Shown here piece by piece: positions 16,155 to 23,511 of a stretch of DNA of 64,000 nt. The translations under genes and the position numbers were made by a program. Within the stretch, counting starts at the first letter, position 1; each line of letters begins with the position of its first letter. The notes below the pieces were generated by a model. That model was not told the origin of the DNA and ran no database searches. It saw nothing but the letters and a program-made list of their open reading frames with translations. The DNA comes from Streptomyces narbonensis (GTDB taxonomy: Bacteria; Actinomycetota; Actinomycetes; Streptomycetales; Streptomycetaceae): contig NZ_BMSF01000001.1 in the NCBI RefSeq assembly GCF_014649015.1, positions 784,831 through 848,830 of the forward strand, read 5' to 3'.

Positions 16155-17152
16155 TCCTCGTCCCCGGAAGGAAGAGCTCCTTGACCACCACCGACGGCCC
16201 GGCCGTCCACGTCATCCGCCACGAGACGGCCGTCGCGGCCCCGCCCGAGGCGGTCTTCGCCCTGGTGGCTGACGTGACCCGGTGGCCCCAGGTCTTCGGG
16301 TCCACCGTGTACGCCGAGGTGACCCGGGACGACGGCACCGAACAGGCCCTGCGCAGCTGGGCCTTCGTCGACCGTGAGGTCCGCTCCTGCGCCTCCCGGC
16401 GGACCCTGGACCGGACCGCGCGCACGATCGCCTTCCGTCAGGACGCCCCGACGGCGCCGCTGGCCGCGATGGGCGGCGAATGGCGCGTGGAGGCCGGTCC
16501 GGCGGACGGCTGCCGGGTGGTCCTGCTGCACGACTACTCCGTCCTGGACGACGAGCCCGGGACCGTCGAGCGGGTGGCCGCGGCGGTCGAGGCCACCGGT
16601 GCGACGGAGCTCGACGCCCTGCGCACCACCGCCGAGCAGGCCGCCGCCGCGGGCGGCGACGGGGGCGAGCTGACCTTCACCTTCAGCGACGGCGGGCGGA
16701 TCCAGGGCTCCGCTCGCGACGTGTACGCGTTCCTCGACCGCGCCGACCTGTGGCCCGGGCGGCTGCCGCACGTCGCCGTCACCCGCCTGACCGAGCAGGA
16801 AGGGGGCGTCCAGGTCCTCGACATGGACACCCGCGGCCCCGACGGCTCCCTCCACAACTCCCGTGCCGTCCGCGTGAGCTTCCCCGAGCGCGGACTGCTC
16901 GTCCACAAGCAGCTGAAGGTGCCGACGCTCATGGCCTGCCACACCGGGCGCTGGACCGTCGTCCAGCACGGGGAGGAGGTCACGGCCACCTCCTGGCACA
17001 CCGTGACCCTGGATCCGGCCGGCGTCCGGCAGGTCCTCGGCGAGGCCGCGACGCTCGCCGACGCCCGGTCCCTGGTGCGCCACGCCCTCGGGACGAACAG
17101 CTCCACCCTGCTCCGGTACGCCAGGGCGCACGCCGAAGCCGCCAGGGCGTGA
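16127..17152 (+). CDS. Two-domain aromatase/cyclase (SRPBCC, type II PKS style)
   Basis: This protein of 341 residues holds two START/SRPBCC domains (about 20-165 and 185-335), the layout of didomain ARO/CYCs that fold and aromatise poly-beta-ketone chains in aromatic polyketide pathways. Each domain starts with a polyketide-cyclase-type strand (ETAVAAPPEAVFALVADV and GSARDVYAFLDRADLWP). The ATG at 16127 has GAGAGGA upstream and overlaps the acyltransferase gene by 28 bases. A TTG at 16182 with GGAAGG upstream is an alternative start. No KS-alpha/KS-beta pair is visible in this window, so its substrate is unclear: either a type II PKS lies outside, or it acts on a type I product. Confidence 0.85.
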   Translation: MDSESGRRVVLVPGRKSSLTTTDGPAVHVIRHETAVAAPPEAVFALVADVTRWPQVFGSTVYAEVTRDDGTEQALRSWAFVDREVRSCASRRTLDRTARTIAFRQDAPTAPLAAMGGEWRVEAGPADGCRVVLLHDYSVLDDEPGTVERVAAAVEATGATELDALRTTAEQAAAAGGDGGELTFTFSDGGRIQGSARDVYAFLDRADLWPGRLPHVAVTRLTEQEGGVQVLDMDTRGPDGSLHNSRAVRVSFPERGLLVHKQLKVPTLMACHTGRWTVVQHGEEVTATSWHTVTLDPAGVRQVLGEAATLADARSLVRHALGTNSSTLLRYARAHAEAARA

Positions 17153-17204
17153 AGCGATGGGCACCCCGGGGCTCCGTACGCGCCGGCCGTGCCGTACACG
17201 CCGA

Positions 17205-17244
17205 ACGCGCCGCACGGGATGTGAGGGCATCCCGTACGGCGCGT
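17205..17244. terminator. Bidirectional hairpin between convergent genes
   Basis: A 17-bp stem with one mismatch (arms 17205-17221 and 17228-17244) and loop TGAGGG lies between the ends of the aromatase/cyclase gene (17152) and the convergent epsilon-subunit gene (17277). It can serve both strands. Confidence 0.75.
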
Positions 17245-17276
17245 ACGCGCGTGGAGGCGGCCGGCCGGCCGCGCGG

Positions 17277-17534
17277 TCAGCGGCCCCGGGGCACCGAGCG
17301 CCAGGAACCGGCCGCCTGCGAGGTGTGCGACCTGCTCCAGCGCGCCGTGCGGTCGGTCCTGGCGCTCGCCGCGCGGGGCGGCTCGCGGTGCAGCGTCGCC
17401 AGCAGGGCGGCGGTCACGGCGGCGACCTCCTCCGGGGTGGGGTTGCCGCTCAGGATCCGCAGGGGGCGGGCCGGCGTGGCGGTGGAGTCCGCGGTGTGCG
17501 GCGGCAGCGGGAACGGGGTCGAGGTGACGGTCAT
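17277..17534 (-). CDS. Acyl-CoA carboxylase epsilon subunit (AccE/PccE type)
   Basis: This 85-residue protein matches the small epsilon subunit of actinobacterial acyl-CoA carboxylases. The core RILSGNPTPEEVAAVTA resembles the RV.G.PT.EELAAL helix, and a Trp pair (ARWSR, SWRSV) lies near the C-terminus. Epsilon binds the beta subunit and stimulates malonyl- or methylmalonyl-CoA formation. The ATG at 17534 is preceded by AGGAGG at good spacing. Epsilon genes normally sit beside accB/pccB, but none is present here, so this orphan copy may boost extender supply for the cluster using housekeeping alpha and beta subunits. Confidence 0.8.
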   Translation of the reverse strand: MTVTSTPFPLPPHTADSTATPARPLRILSGNPTPEEVAAVTAALLATLHREPPRAASARTDRTARWSRSHTSQAAGSWRSVPRGR

Positions 17535-17808
17535 GGCGATGGCCTCCTGCGGGGAGGGGCGGACCCCTCGGGCGGATTCACGATGGGTGGGCGGTAAGGC
17601 GGTAGGGCGGTGTGCGGGGCGGGCGGCCCCGCGAGGTGTGCGCGGTCGGGCGGGACTGCGGGTGTACGCGGTCGGGTGCGACGGCGGGTGTACGGGGTGG
17701 GCCGGGCGGCCTCCGGGGCCTGTCCGGCTCCGGAAACGGGCAACGGCAACGGCGCGGGCACTGGCAGCGGCACGGGCACTGGCAACGGCGCCGGCGCCGG
17801 CCGGGGGC
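17535..17808. other. Low-complexity spacer
   Basis: The 274-base spacer is strongly G-skewed. It contains degenerate repeats of GGTGTACGCGGTCGGG-like units (about 17630-17700) and a CACTGGCAACGGC-like run (about 17740-17797). No protein or RNA gene is supported. It may carry the ribosome-binding and promoter elements of the epsilon-subunit gene at its left edge. Confidence 0.5.
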
Positions 17809-18771
17809 TCAGCGGGCGGCGAGGTCCTCCAGGCCTCCGGCGAAGGCCTCCGGCGAGGGCAGGGCGGCCATCGCCGAGCGCAGCCGCTGGGCGGTCGCCA
17901 GGGCCCGGCCGCCGTAGAGGAGGTCGGCGAGATGGCGGCGCAGCCGCAGCGAACTCCCGGTCTCCCGGGGGGCCTCGGCGGTCACGAGCCGGCGCCCGGC
18001 GCCGATCCGGTCCAGCCGGTCGCCCGCCGGGCGGCTGTCGGCGAGCACCAGCTGCGTGACGCCGTGGGCCGCGGCCTCCAGGGTCACGTCGGGGCCGCCC
18101 TCGTGGGCGACGGCCACACAGGTCGACAGGACCGGGCCGAGCAGGTCCGGATCCGCGAACCGGAGCGGGGAGCCGGGCCCGCCGAGGAAGCCCAGGGCGC
18201 CGACCACCCTGGCCCGTTCGGCGGTGGGGAGGAGGACGATCACCTCGACGTCGAGGCCGAGCGCGGCGCGGGCGACGAGGAGCAGCCGCTCGGGCGTCCA
18301 GCTCTCCGGCGAGCCGGCCGGGCCGGGACGCAGACACACCCGCAGCAGGTGGTGCGGCTCGCGCAGCTCGTACGGCAACTGTCCGGCGTGGGAGGTGGGC
18401 TGGCGTACGGACAGGGCGTCCGGCTCGGTGCCGGGGCCGGGCCCGCCGCGCAGCCCCGGCGGGCAGGGGTCGATGCGGACCGGCGCCGGTCCGTCGGAGC
18501 TCCGGTGGTCGAGCGGCGTCCATCGCACGACCCGCCCGTCGGGGAACGCCGCGCGGGCGCCGTCCTCCGGTGCGCCGTCCTCGGCGGACACCACCAGGTC
18601 GGGGTGCCAGCCGGGTGCGGGCGAGGACGTGCCGCGCAGCGCCGAGGAGAGCGGGGTGCCGGGCGGCCCGGCGGTGCGGACCTCGTGACCGGCGGCCGCG
18701 CAGGCCTCTGCGGCGGCCGTCATCGCGAGCAGATGCGAGACGGATTGCCGCGCGGTGAACAGGACGCGCAT
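17809..18771 (-). CDS. Glycosyltransferase-like protein (GT1 type), short form
   Basis: This 320-residue protein resembles the macrolide/UGT glycosyltransferases. It starts RVLFTARQSVSHLLAM, has the N-terminal AAEACAAAGHEVR helix, and in the C-terminal donor domain carries HEGGPDVTLEAAAHGVTQLV, equivalent to the HGG..T..EA.. nucleotide-sugar motif. Typical members have 380-420 residues, and the region between the two domains looks shortened, so activity is uncertain. The ATG at 18771 has AAGGGGAA upstream; an ATG 45 bases earlier is an alternative. It lies 104 bases downstream of the SARP gene on the same strand. No deoxysugar genes are present in the window. Confidence 0.72.
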   Translation of the reverse strand: MRVLFTARQSVSHLLAMTAAAEACAAAGHEVRTAGPPGTPLSSALRGTSSPAPGWHPDLVVSAEDGAPEDGARAAFPDGRVVRWTPLDHRSSDGPAPVRIDPCPPGLRGGPGPGTEPDALSVRQPTSHAGQLPYELREPHHLLRVCLRPGPAGSPESWTPERLLLVARAALGLDVEVIVLLPTAERARVVGALGFLGGPGSPLRFADPDLLGPVLSTCVAVAHEGGPDVTLEAAAHGVTQLVLADSRPAGDRLDRIGAGRRLVTAEAPRETGSSLRLRRHLADLLYGGRALATAQRLRSAMAALPSPEAFAGGLEDLAAR

Positions 18772-18875
18772 GGGTTCCCCTTCCGGCCGCGCAGTGCGCT
18801 TGATGCGCACGCTCATGCCGACCAGGGGACCCCCAGGCGGTCCAGCCTCGTTAGGGGGACGGTGGAGCCGGTACG

Positions 18876-19652
18876 TCAGGCGTGGTGAGAGGCCTGTCCG
18901 GCGAGCTCCCGGAGCTCCTGGCCGAGGCGCAGGAGGTCGGGTGAGGGGAGCAGTCCGAAGCGCTCGTCGAGGCGCGCCGTCACCGTCTCGTACACGCTGA
19001 GGGCTCCCGACACCCGGCCGGAGCGGGCCAGCGCGGTCATCAGGAGTCCGTGCAGCGCCTCGTGGTGGGGGTGCTCCTCGACCAGCGCGGACAGCTCGGG
19101 CAGCAGGCGCTCCCCGGCGCCGAGCCGCAACTCGGCGGTCAGGCACCGCTCCAGCACGTCCGTGCGGCTCTGCTCCAGGCGCATCGCCTCCAGGCCGAGG
19201 GCGGGGCCGCCCTGGACGCCGTCGAGCGCGCGTCCCTTCCAGAGGGCGAGGGCCTCCCGGAGCCGGGCGGCGGCGGTCGCGTCGTCACCGGTCTCGAAGG
19301 CCGACTGCCCCTGGGCGCACAGCCGGTCGTAGGCGTGGACGTCCACCGCGCCCTCGCCGGCGAGGAGCGCGTAACTCCCGTGCCGCGTCACGAGGACGTC
19401 CCGGCCGGCGCGCGGGTCGTCGAGCGCCTGGCCGATGAGGGTGCGGAGCTGGAGCACGTACGTCTGGACCGTCATGTGCGCCTTGGGGGAGGCCTCCGCC
19501 CCCCACACCTCGTCGACGACGGCGGAGACCGGCACGGCCTGGCCCGCGTGGAGGGCGAGCAGCGCCAGGATGCGGCGGGGCTTCCCGGCGCTCGGGGCGA
19601 TCGGTACGCCGGCGAGGGCAGCGGAGAACGGACCCAGCATGTCGATCTTCAA
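18876..19652 (-). CDS. SARP-family pathway-specific activator
   Basis: This protein of about 258 residues has an OmpR-like winged helix (about 1-95, GKPRRILALLALHAGQ) followed by a bacterial transcriptional activation (BTAD) domain, the minimal SARP layout without an ATPase part. The start is taken as TTG at 19652 because AGGAGG lies six bases upstream and the N-terminus then aligns with the second SARP of this window (LKIDMLGPF against MDIKVLGSF). A GTG/ATG-based longer form is less likely. SARPs activate antibiotic clusters by binding heptameric direct repeats overlapping -35 regions. It lies between the glycosyltransferase and response regulator genes. Confidence 0.9.
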   Translation of the reverse strand: MKIDMLGPFSAALAGVPIAPSAGKPRRILALLALHAGQAVPVSAVVDEVWGAEASPKAHMTVQTYVLQLRTLIGQALDDPRAGRDVLVTRHGSYALLAGEGAVDVHAYDRLCAQGQSAFETGDDATAAARLREALALWKGRALDGVQGGPALGLEAMRLEQSRTDVLERCLTAELRLGAGERLLPELSALVEEHPHHEALHGLLMTALARSGRVSGALSVYETVTARLDERFGLLPSPDLLRLGQELRELAGQASHHA

Positions 19653-19749
19653 TCGATGCCTCCTCCTGGTCGTGGATTCCACCGTCGCACGCCCCCGTGA
19701 CGGTGGACCAGTGAGGCCGGAACGAGTCGGGCGTGAACCGCTCCCGGTC

Positions 19750-19772
19750 GGACCGTGACGAATTCACGGTCC
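19750..19772. repeat. 9-bp perfect inverted repeat upstream of the SARP gene
   Basis: GGACCGTGA (19750-19758) and TCACGGTCC (19764-19772) are separated by CGAAT. The element lies about 98 bases upstream of the SARP start and 47 bases after the response regulator stop, both on the minus strand. It could be a terminator for the regulator gene or an operator for the SARP gene. Confidence 0.6.
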
Positions 19773-19818
19773 GAGTCCACGACGTGTCCCGGCCCGGATC
19801 ACGGACCGTGCGGGGGGC

Positions 19819-20436
19819 TCACAGCCAGCCGGAGGTCTGGGCGATGCGGATGGCGTCCACGCGGTTGCGGGCACCCAGCTTGTAGACCACCGCGGTGAGG
19901 TAGTTCCGGACGGTGCCGGACGAGAGGTACAGCGCGGCGGCGATCTCGTCGACGTCGTCGCCGTCGGCCGCGAGCCGCAGGACGTCCGCCTCGCGCGGGG
20001 TCAGCGGGGACTCGGCGGCGCCGAGCGCGGCGAGCATGAGCTGCGGGTCGAAGACGCGCTCGCCCTTGGCGATGGCTCGGATCGCCTCGGCGAGCCGGCC
20101 GGGCTCCGCGTCCTTCAGGAGGAAGCCGTGCACCTGCGCGTCCAGGGCCCGGCGCAGGTTTCCGGGCCTGCCCAGGCTGGTGAGGATCAGCACCCGGGCC
20201 GCGGCGCCCCGCCGGTGCAGGTCCTCGGCCGCCGCGATGCCGTCGACACCGGGCAGCTCGATGTCGAGGATCGCGACGTCCGGCTGCAGTTCCTCGACGC
20301 GCGCCACGATCTCGCTGCCGGTCTCCAGCTCGGCGACGACCTCGATGTCGGGCTCCAGGGAAATCAGTTCCACCAGAGCACGGCGCAGCATGCGCATGTC
20401 CTCGGCGATCAGAATTCTGATCAAGCTTCGTTCCAC
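19819..20436 (-). CDS. LuxR-type response regulator (NarL/DesR family)
   Basis: This 205-residue regulator has a receiver domain with acidic residues E12-D13, phosphoacceptor D58 (AILDIELPG), and the conserved Lys in FLLKDAE. A C-terminal LuxR helix-turn-helix follows (about 140-200, TPREADVLRLAADG and LSSGTVRNYL). The GTG start at 20436 is chosen; a TTG 12 bases downstream is possible. It is the natural partner of the DesK-like sensor kinase at 23512, although the YcaO and precursor genes lie between them. A 16-bp perfect palindrome overlaps its first codons. Confidence 0.9.
   Translation of the reverse strand: MERSLIRILIAEDMRMLRRALVELISLEPDIEVVAELETGSEIVARVEELQPDVAILDIELPGVDGIAAAEDLHRRGAAARVLILTSLGRPGNLRRALDAQVHGFLLKDAEPGRLAEAIRAIAKGERVFDPQLMLAALGAAESPLTPREADVLRLAADGDDVDEIAAALYLSSGTVRNYLTAVVYKLGARNRVDAIRIAQTSGWL
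20407..20422. repeat. 16-bp perfect palindrome in the start of the response regulator gene
   Basis: GATCAGAATTCTGATC reads identically on both strands and covers codons 5-10 of the response regulator. It is AT-rich against the local background and uses the rare codons AGA and ATT. It may be an intragenic operator or chance in a conserved IRILIAED stretch. Confidence 0.6.
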
Positions 20437-20454
20437 CCCCCGTGGACTGGCGTT

Positions 20455-20475
20455 GACTCTGCCGACTCTGTCGAC
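20455..20475. repeat. 9-bp direct repeat upstream of the response regulator
   Basis: GACTCTGCC (20455-20463) is repeated as GACTCTGTC (20464-20472) and a third GAC follows. On the minus strand this reads TCGACAGAG TCGGCAGAG TCAAC, ending about 20 bases before the GTG start. It is a possible regulator-binding site, but the 9-bp period differs from the 11-bp period usual for SARP sites. Confidence 0.45.
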
Positions 20476-20540
20476 GGGGATGGAGCGTACTGGCTATTTT
20501 TCATCGCCGCGCGGGGGTGGGACGGCTGGATTCGTCCGAA

Positions 20541-20573
20541 GATCGAGGCGGCCGCTCCACGGCCGCCTCGATC
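20541..20573 (-). terminator. Terminator of the precursor-YcaO operon
   Basis: A perfect 13-bp stem (arms 20541-20553 and 20561-20573) with a 7-base loop lies about 60 bases after the YcaO stop. It separates the RiPP pair from the response regulator transcription unit. Confidence 0.75.
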
Positions 20574-20633
20574 GTCATCGACGGTTCACTCGTTCGTCAG
20601 GACGTACTGGCGAGTAGCCGGGCCCGGTGCGGC

Positions 20634-22883
20634 TCAGAGGAACAGCGGGACCGGGTTCAGCTGCTCGTACGGAGTCGGTACGGCCAGCCTGCCGAGGCTC
20701 ACGGGCACGTCGAAGAGCCGGCCGGGCGCGAAGCGGTCCCAGAAGTGGCGCATGCCGGGCACGATCACCTTGACCACCGGGAGCCCGACGTCGGGCCGGG
20801 TCTGGTCGAGGACGAGCAGTTCCATGCCGCGCTCGCGGACCGCCGCGCCGATCGCGGCGACGTCGTCGCGGAGGTCGGCGCGCGGTGCGTACGCGAAGTC
20901 GGCGGGGCCGCGCAGCGGGGCCCCGGGGTCCGGCAGCAGGTAGGGGTGGGCCGCGGTGGTGGCCGTCCGCCACCAGCTCAGCAGCCGCTCGTCCTGGCAG
21001 CCGTAGCCGGTGCCGTCGGCCCGGACCTCGGCGACGGACGGCATCATCTGGTTCGCCTCGGCGAGCGCGCGGCACAGCGCGACCTTCGGGTCGAAGTGGG
21101 CGCCGAAGCCGAACAGGATGTCCTCGGCGGGCTTGTCGGTGCGCCGGGTGACGGCGGCGAAGGTCGGAACGCCGAAGTCGGCGGTGACGTCGAGGACCCA
21201 CACCTCGCGGCCGAGCGAGGCGTGCAGCGCCCGCATCCGGTCGATCCAGGGCTCGTCGAAGGCGTCGAGGTCGACCGCGGGGTGCCGGGTGCGGTTGTAC
21301 CACCAGAGGGCGACCGCGTCCCGCTCGACCAGCTCCAGGAAGCCCTGGACGATCGCGTCCTCCCGGCTGCTGCCGGCGGCGTTGCCGTTCGAGTCGGCCC
21401 GGACGTGGCCGAGGCCGGGCGGGCGCGGGGCGTCGAAGTAGAGCAGCGCGGTGGGCAGCAGCCGGTGTTCGCCGTGGGTCAGGCTCCAGACCGGCGTCCA
21501 GTCGACGGGCGCGTCCTCGTCGAAGGGCTCCATGCCCTGGCGGGGGTCGTACAGCTGGCAGGCGGCCGGGTGGACGGCCCGGTCCGCGACCTCGCGAAAG
21601 CTCGCCCGGACGGTCGGCTCGTCGCCCTCGTACATCCCGGAGTGCCGCTCCAGGGACTCGCACAGGGCGCCGACCCGGGCGTCGAGCTCGGTCATGCCCT
21701 TGCCGCCGCTCTCGCTGCGCAGCTGGGAGGCGGGACCGGTCAGACCGCGCGGTCCCCGGGCGTGGTTGTGCCCGGCGCGGAAGGAGTTGAGGCCGGCGGG
21801 GCCGCGGGTGTCGCGCTGCACGGCCTTGACGACGCCGGTGATGGGGCTGATGAGGTGCTCGTACCGCCGCAGGGTCTGCTCGGCCGTGGCGGAGCGGTGG
21901 CCCGAGCCGGTGAGATCGGCCTTGGGGCGGGATTCCACGGTGACGGGGGAGAGGACCCGGCGCGTCACCAGGCCCGGATCGCCGCACCCCGGGCACTGCG
22001 GGCGGGCCCGCAGCGCGTGCACCCGGGTCGTGAGGCTGAAGGTGTCGAAGGTGAGGACGCCGTCCTGGCCGGGATGGCGGTGCCCGCCCAGCCACTTGAC
22101 ACACTCGGCGACGGCGAGCTGATTGCCGAGGAGGAGACTCGCCGGCGTCTCGGCCGGCGGATGAGCGACCGGCCGGCCGAGCGCGCGGCTCAGATGGGTC
22201 TCGGCGCCGCGGTGGCCCGAGATCCGGTGGGACAGGCACTGCCAGCAGGGGCCGTCGTCGGGCCGGAACAGCGGGCCGATCCAGGGGGTGGTGCCGTGCG
22301 GTTTCGCGAGCAGCCAGGGCGTGCCGGCCGCGCGGTGCTCCGCGTCGACCTCGGCGAGCTCGGGGTCGAGGTAGTTGTCGCAGACGACGAGGGTGAGCTG
22401 GGCGGGGACACGGCCGCCGATGCCGTCCCCGCCCTGCCCGCCGTCCGTGCCTGCGCGGTCGTACGTGGCGTCCGTGCCGTCCGTGAGGAGCAGGCCGGAC
22501 GCGGTGCAGGCCTGTTCGGCGGACCGGGAGTCGGCGCCGCCGACCGCCCGGACCCGCACGGCCGAGAGGGATAACGGGCCCGGCGCGCCGGCCAGTTCCC
22601 AGTAGGCGGCGGCCGCCGCCGCCGTGGGGTTCGCGGGCACCGGGTCGCGGGTCAGGAGGTCGGCCTCGTTGAGGCGGCCGACCGCCAGGGCCACGTCCCG
22701 TGGCGAGCAGTGGGGAGAGGCGTCGGCGACGAGGGACCGGAAGTCCCTGGTGCCGTCGAGGAGCGGAGCGACGACCGCGACCCGCGCGTCGTCGAAGGCG
22801 GTGATGCCCCGTTCGGAGATGACGTACGTCGCTTCACCGGGCACCACTTCGGCCCGCAGATGCTCCTTGAACCCCATGCGCAT
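20634..22883 (-). CDS. TOMM cyclodehydratase: leader-binding ThiF-like half fused to YcaO
   Basis: This 749-residue fusion is of the type that converts Cys/Ser/Thr of a ribosomal peptide to azolines using ATP. Residues about 1-370 form the partner half: a leader-recognition segment at the N-terminus, then a ThiF-like fold with zinc-type cysteine pairs (CWQC and CPGC). Residues about 380-749 are the YcaO domain, with the ATP-site signature SREDAIVQGFLELVERDA. The C-terminus NPVPLFL is a short form of the Pro-rich tail needed for azoline catalysis. Codon 104 is TTA (22574-22572), implying bldA dependence. The precursor gene lies 37 bases upstream. No SagB-type dehydrogenase is visible. Confidence 0.88.
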   Translation of the reverse strand: MRMGFKEHLRAEVVPGEATYVISERGITAFDDARVAVVAPLLDGTRDFRSLVADASPHCSPRDVALAVGRLNEADLLTRDPVPANPTAAAAAAYWELAGAPGPLSLSAVRVRAVGGADSRSAEQACTASGLLLTDGTDATYDRAGTDGGQGGDGIGGRVPAQLTLVVCDNYLDPELAEVDAEHRAAGTPWLLAKPHGTTPWIGPLFRPDDGPCWQCLSHRISGHRGAETHLSRALGRPVAHPPAETPASLLLGNQLAVAECVKWLGGHRHPGQDGVLTFDTFSLTTRVHALRARPQCPGCGDPGLVTRRVLSPVTVESRPKADLTGSGHRSATAEQTLRRYEHLISPITGVVKAVQRDTRGPAGLNSFRAGHNHARGPRGLTGPASQLRSESGGKGMTELDARVGALCESLERHSGMYEGDEPTVRASFREVADRAVHPAACQLYDPRQGMEPFDEDAPVDWTPVWSLTHGEHRLLPTALLYFDAPRPPGLGHVRADSNGNAAGSSREDAIVQGFLELVERDAVALWWYNRTRHPAVDLDAFDEPWIDRMRALHASLGREVWVLDVTADFGVPTFAAVTRRTDKPAEDILFGFGAHFDPKVALCRALAEANQMMPSVAEVRADGTGYGCQDERLLSWWRTATTAAHPYLLPDPGAPLRGPADFAYAPRADLRDDVAAIGAAVRERGMELLVLDQTRPDVGLPVVKVIVPGMRHFWDRFAPGRLFDVPVSLGRLAVPTPYEQLNPVPLFL

Positions 22884-22920
22884 GCGTGTGCCCCTCCCCT
22901 TACGTGTCGGACGTACGGAT

Positions 22921-23238
22921 TCAGTGAGCGGTGGAGGGCAGCGGAGCCAGGGCGGCGGCGGGGATGGCGCGGATGCAGAGGGTGAGGAGGGTGGTGCCGT
23001 CGGGGGCTATCGCGGCGTACTCCTCCGTGACGGCGCCGAGTCCGGTGGTGGCCGGGATGACCGGAGCGGTGGCGCCCTCCTCGAGGTCGATGCCGGACTC
23101 CTTCAGCACGGCGTCCGGGTCGCTCGCGTAGCGGGCGGCGAAGGCCGGGTCCACGAAGGTGTGGAGCATGAGCTCGGCGAAGGCCAGCTCCTGCTCGATC
23201 GAGCCGATCTCAAGGGCCGTGGCGACAGACTGGTTCAT
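22921..23238 (-). CDS. NHLP-type RiPP precursor peptide (putative)
   Basis: This 105-residue peptide has a nitrile-hydratase-like leader: helix, then HTFVDPAFAARYASDP, DAVLKESGIDL and an EEGATAPVIPATTG segment like the G..V.V...T stretch of NHLP leaders. The C-terminal region after about residue 75 is the putative core. It holds one Cys and several Thr/Ser (DGTTLLTLC, PLPSTAH), fewer than in typical azole-rich peptides. The ATG at 23238 has GGGAG upstream. Position directly before the YcaO gene is the main support for substrate identity. An NHLP-like protein with another role cannot be excluded. Confidence 0.75.
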   Translation of the reverse strand: MNQSVATALEIGSIEQELAFAELMLHTFVDPAFAARYASDPDAVLKESGIDLEEGATAPVIPATTGLGAVTEEYAAIAPDGTTLLTLCIRAIPAAALAPLPSTAH

Positions 23239-23290
23239 GGCAACTCCCGTGATGTCAGCGGTTGGTGAGGGCCGTGTGAGGCTCGATAGG

Positions 23291-23320
23291 AGTAGACGAA
23301 ACTTCGCGACTTCTCCACAA
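23291..23320 (-). promoter_or_regulatory. Candidate promoter of the RiPP operon
   Basis: On the minus strand TTGTGG (-35, 23320-23315) and TCTACT (-10, 23296-23291) are separated by 18 bases. The element lies about 53 bases upstream of the precursor ATG. The match to the housekeeping consensus is moderate and unverified. Confidence 0.45.
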
Positions 23321-23352
23321 GTGATCGCTTCACCCTCACCGACATGAGATTT

Positions 23353-23364
23353 TCACCACGGTGA
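23353..23364. promoter_or_regulatory. TCACC-AC-GGTGA inverted repeat in the divergent promoter region
   Basis: A 5-bp inverted repeat with a 2-base centre sits between the divergent precursor and kinase genes, with further TCACC-like half-sites at about 23329-23339. It is a candidate operator shared by both promoters, perhaps for the response regulator. Support is limited to symmetry and position. Confidence 0.35.
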
Positions 23365-23511
23365 CAAATCACTTCTGTTGGCGGATCCGACCGCCATTCG
23401 GACATCCGGACGACCATAATCCGGGCACGCAGCGACATGAAGCGGATCCGTGTGGTTATGATCCGGCCATGGGTGGCCCCGGGGGAGGGGCCGACAGGGG
23501 GGCTGGATCCG

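Noticed and set aside
19370..19376. TTA in the first SARP gene
   Set aside because: The minus-strand codons read AGT TAC, so the TTA is not in frame.
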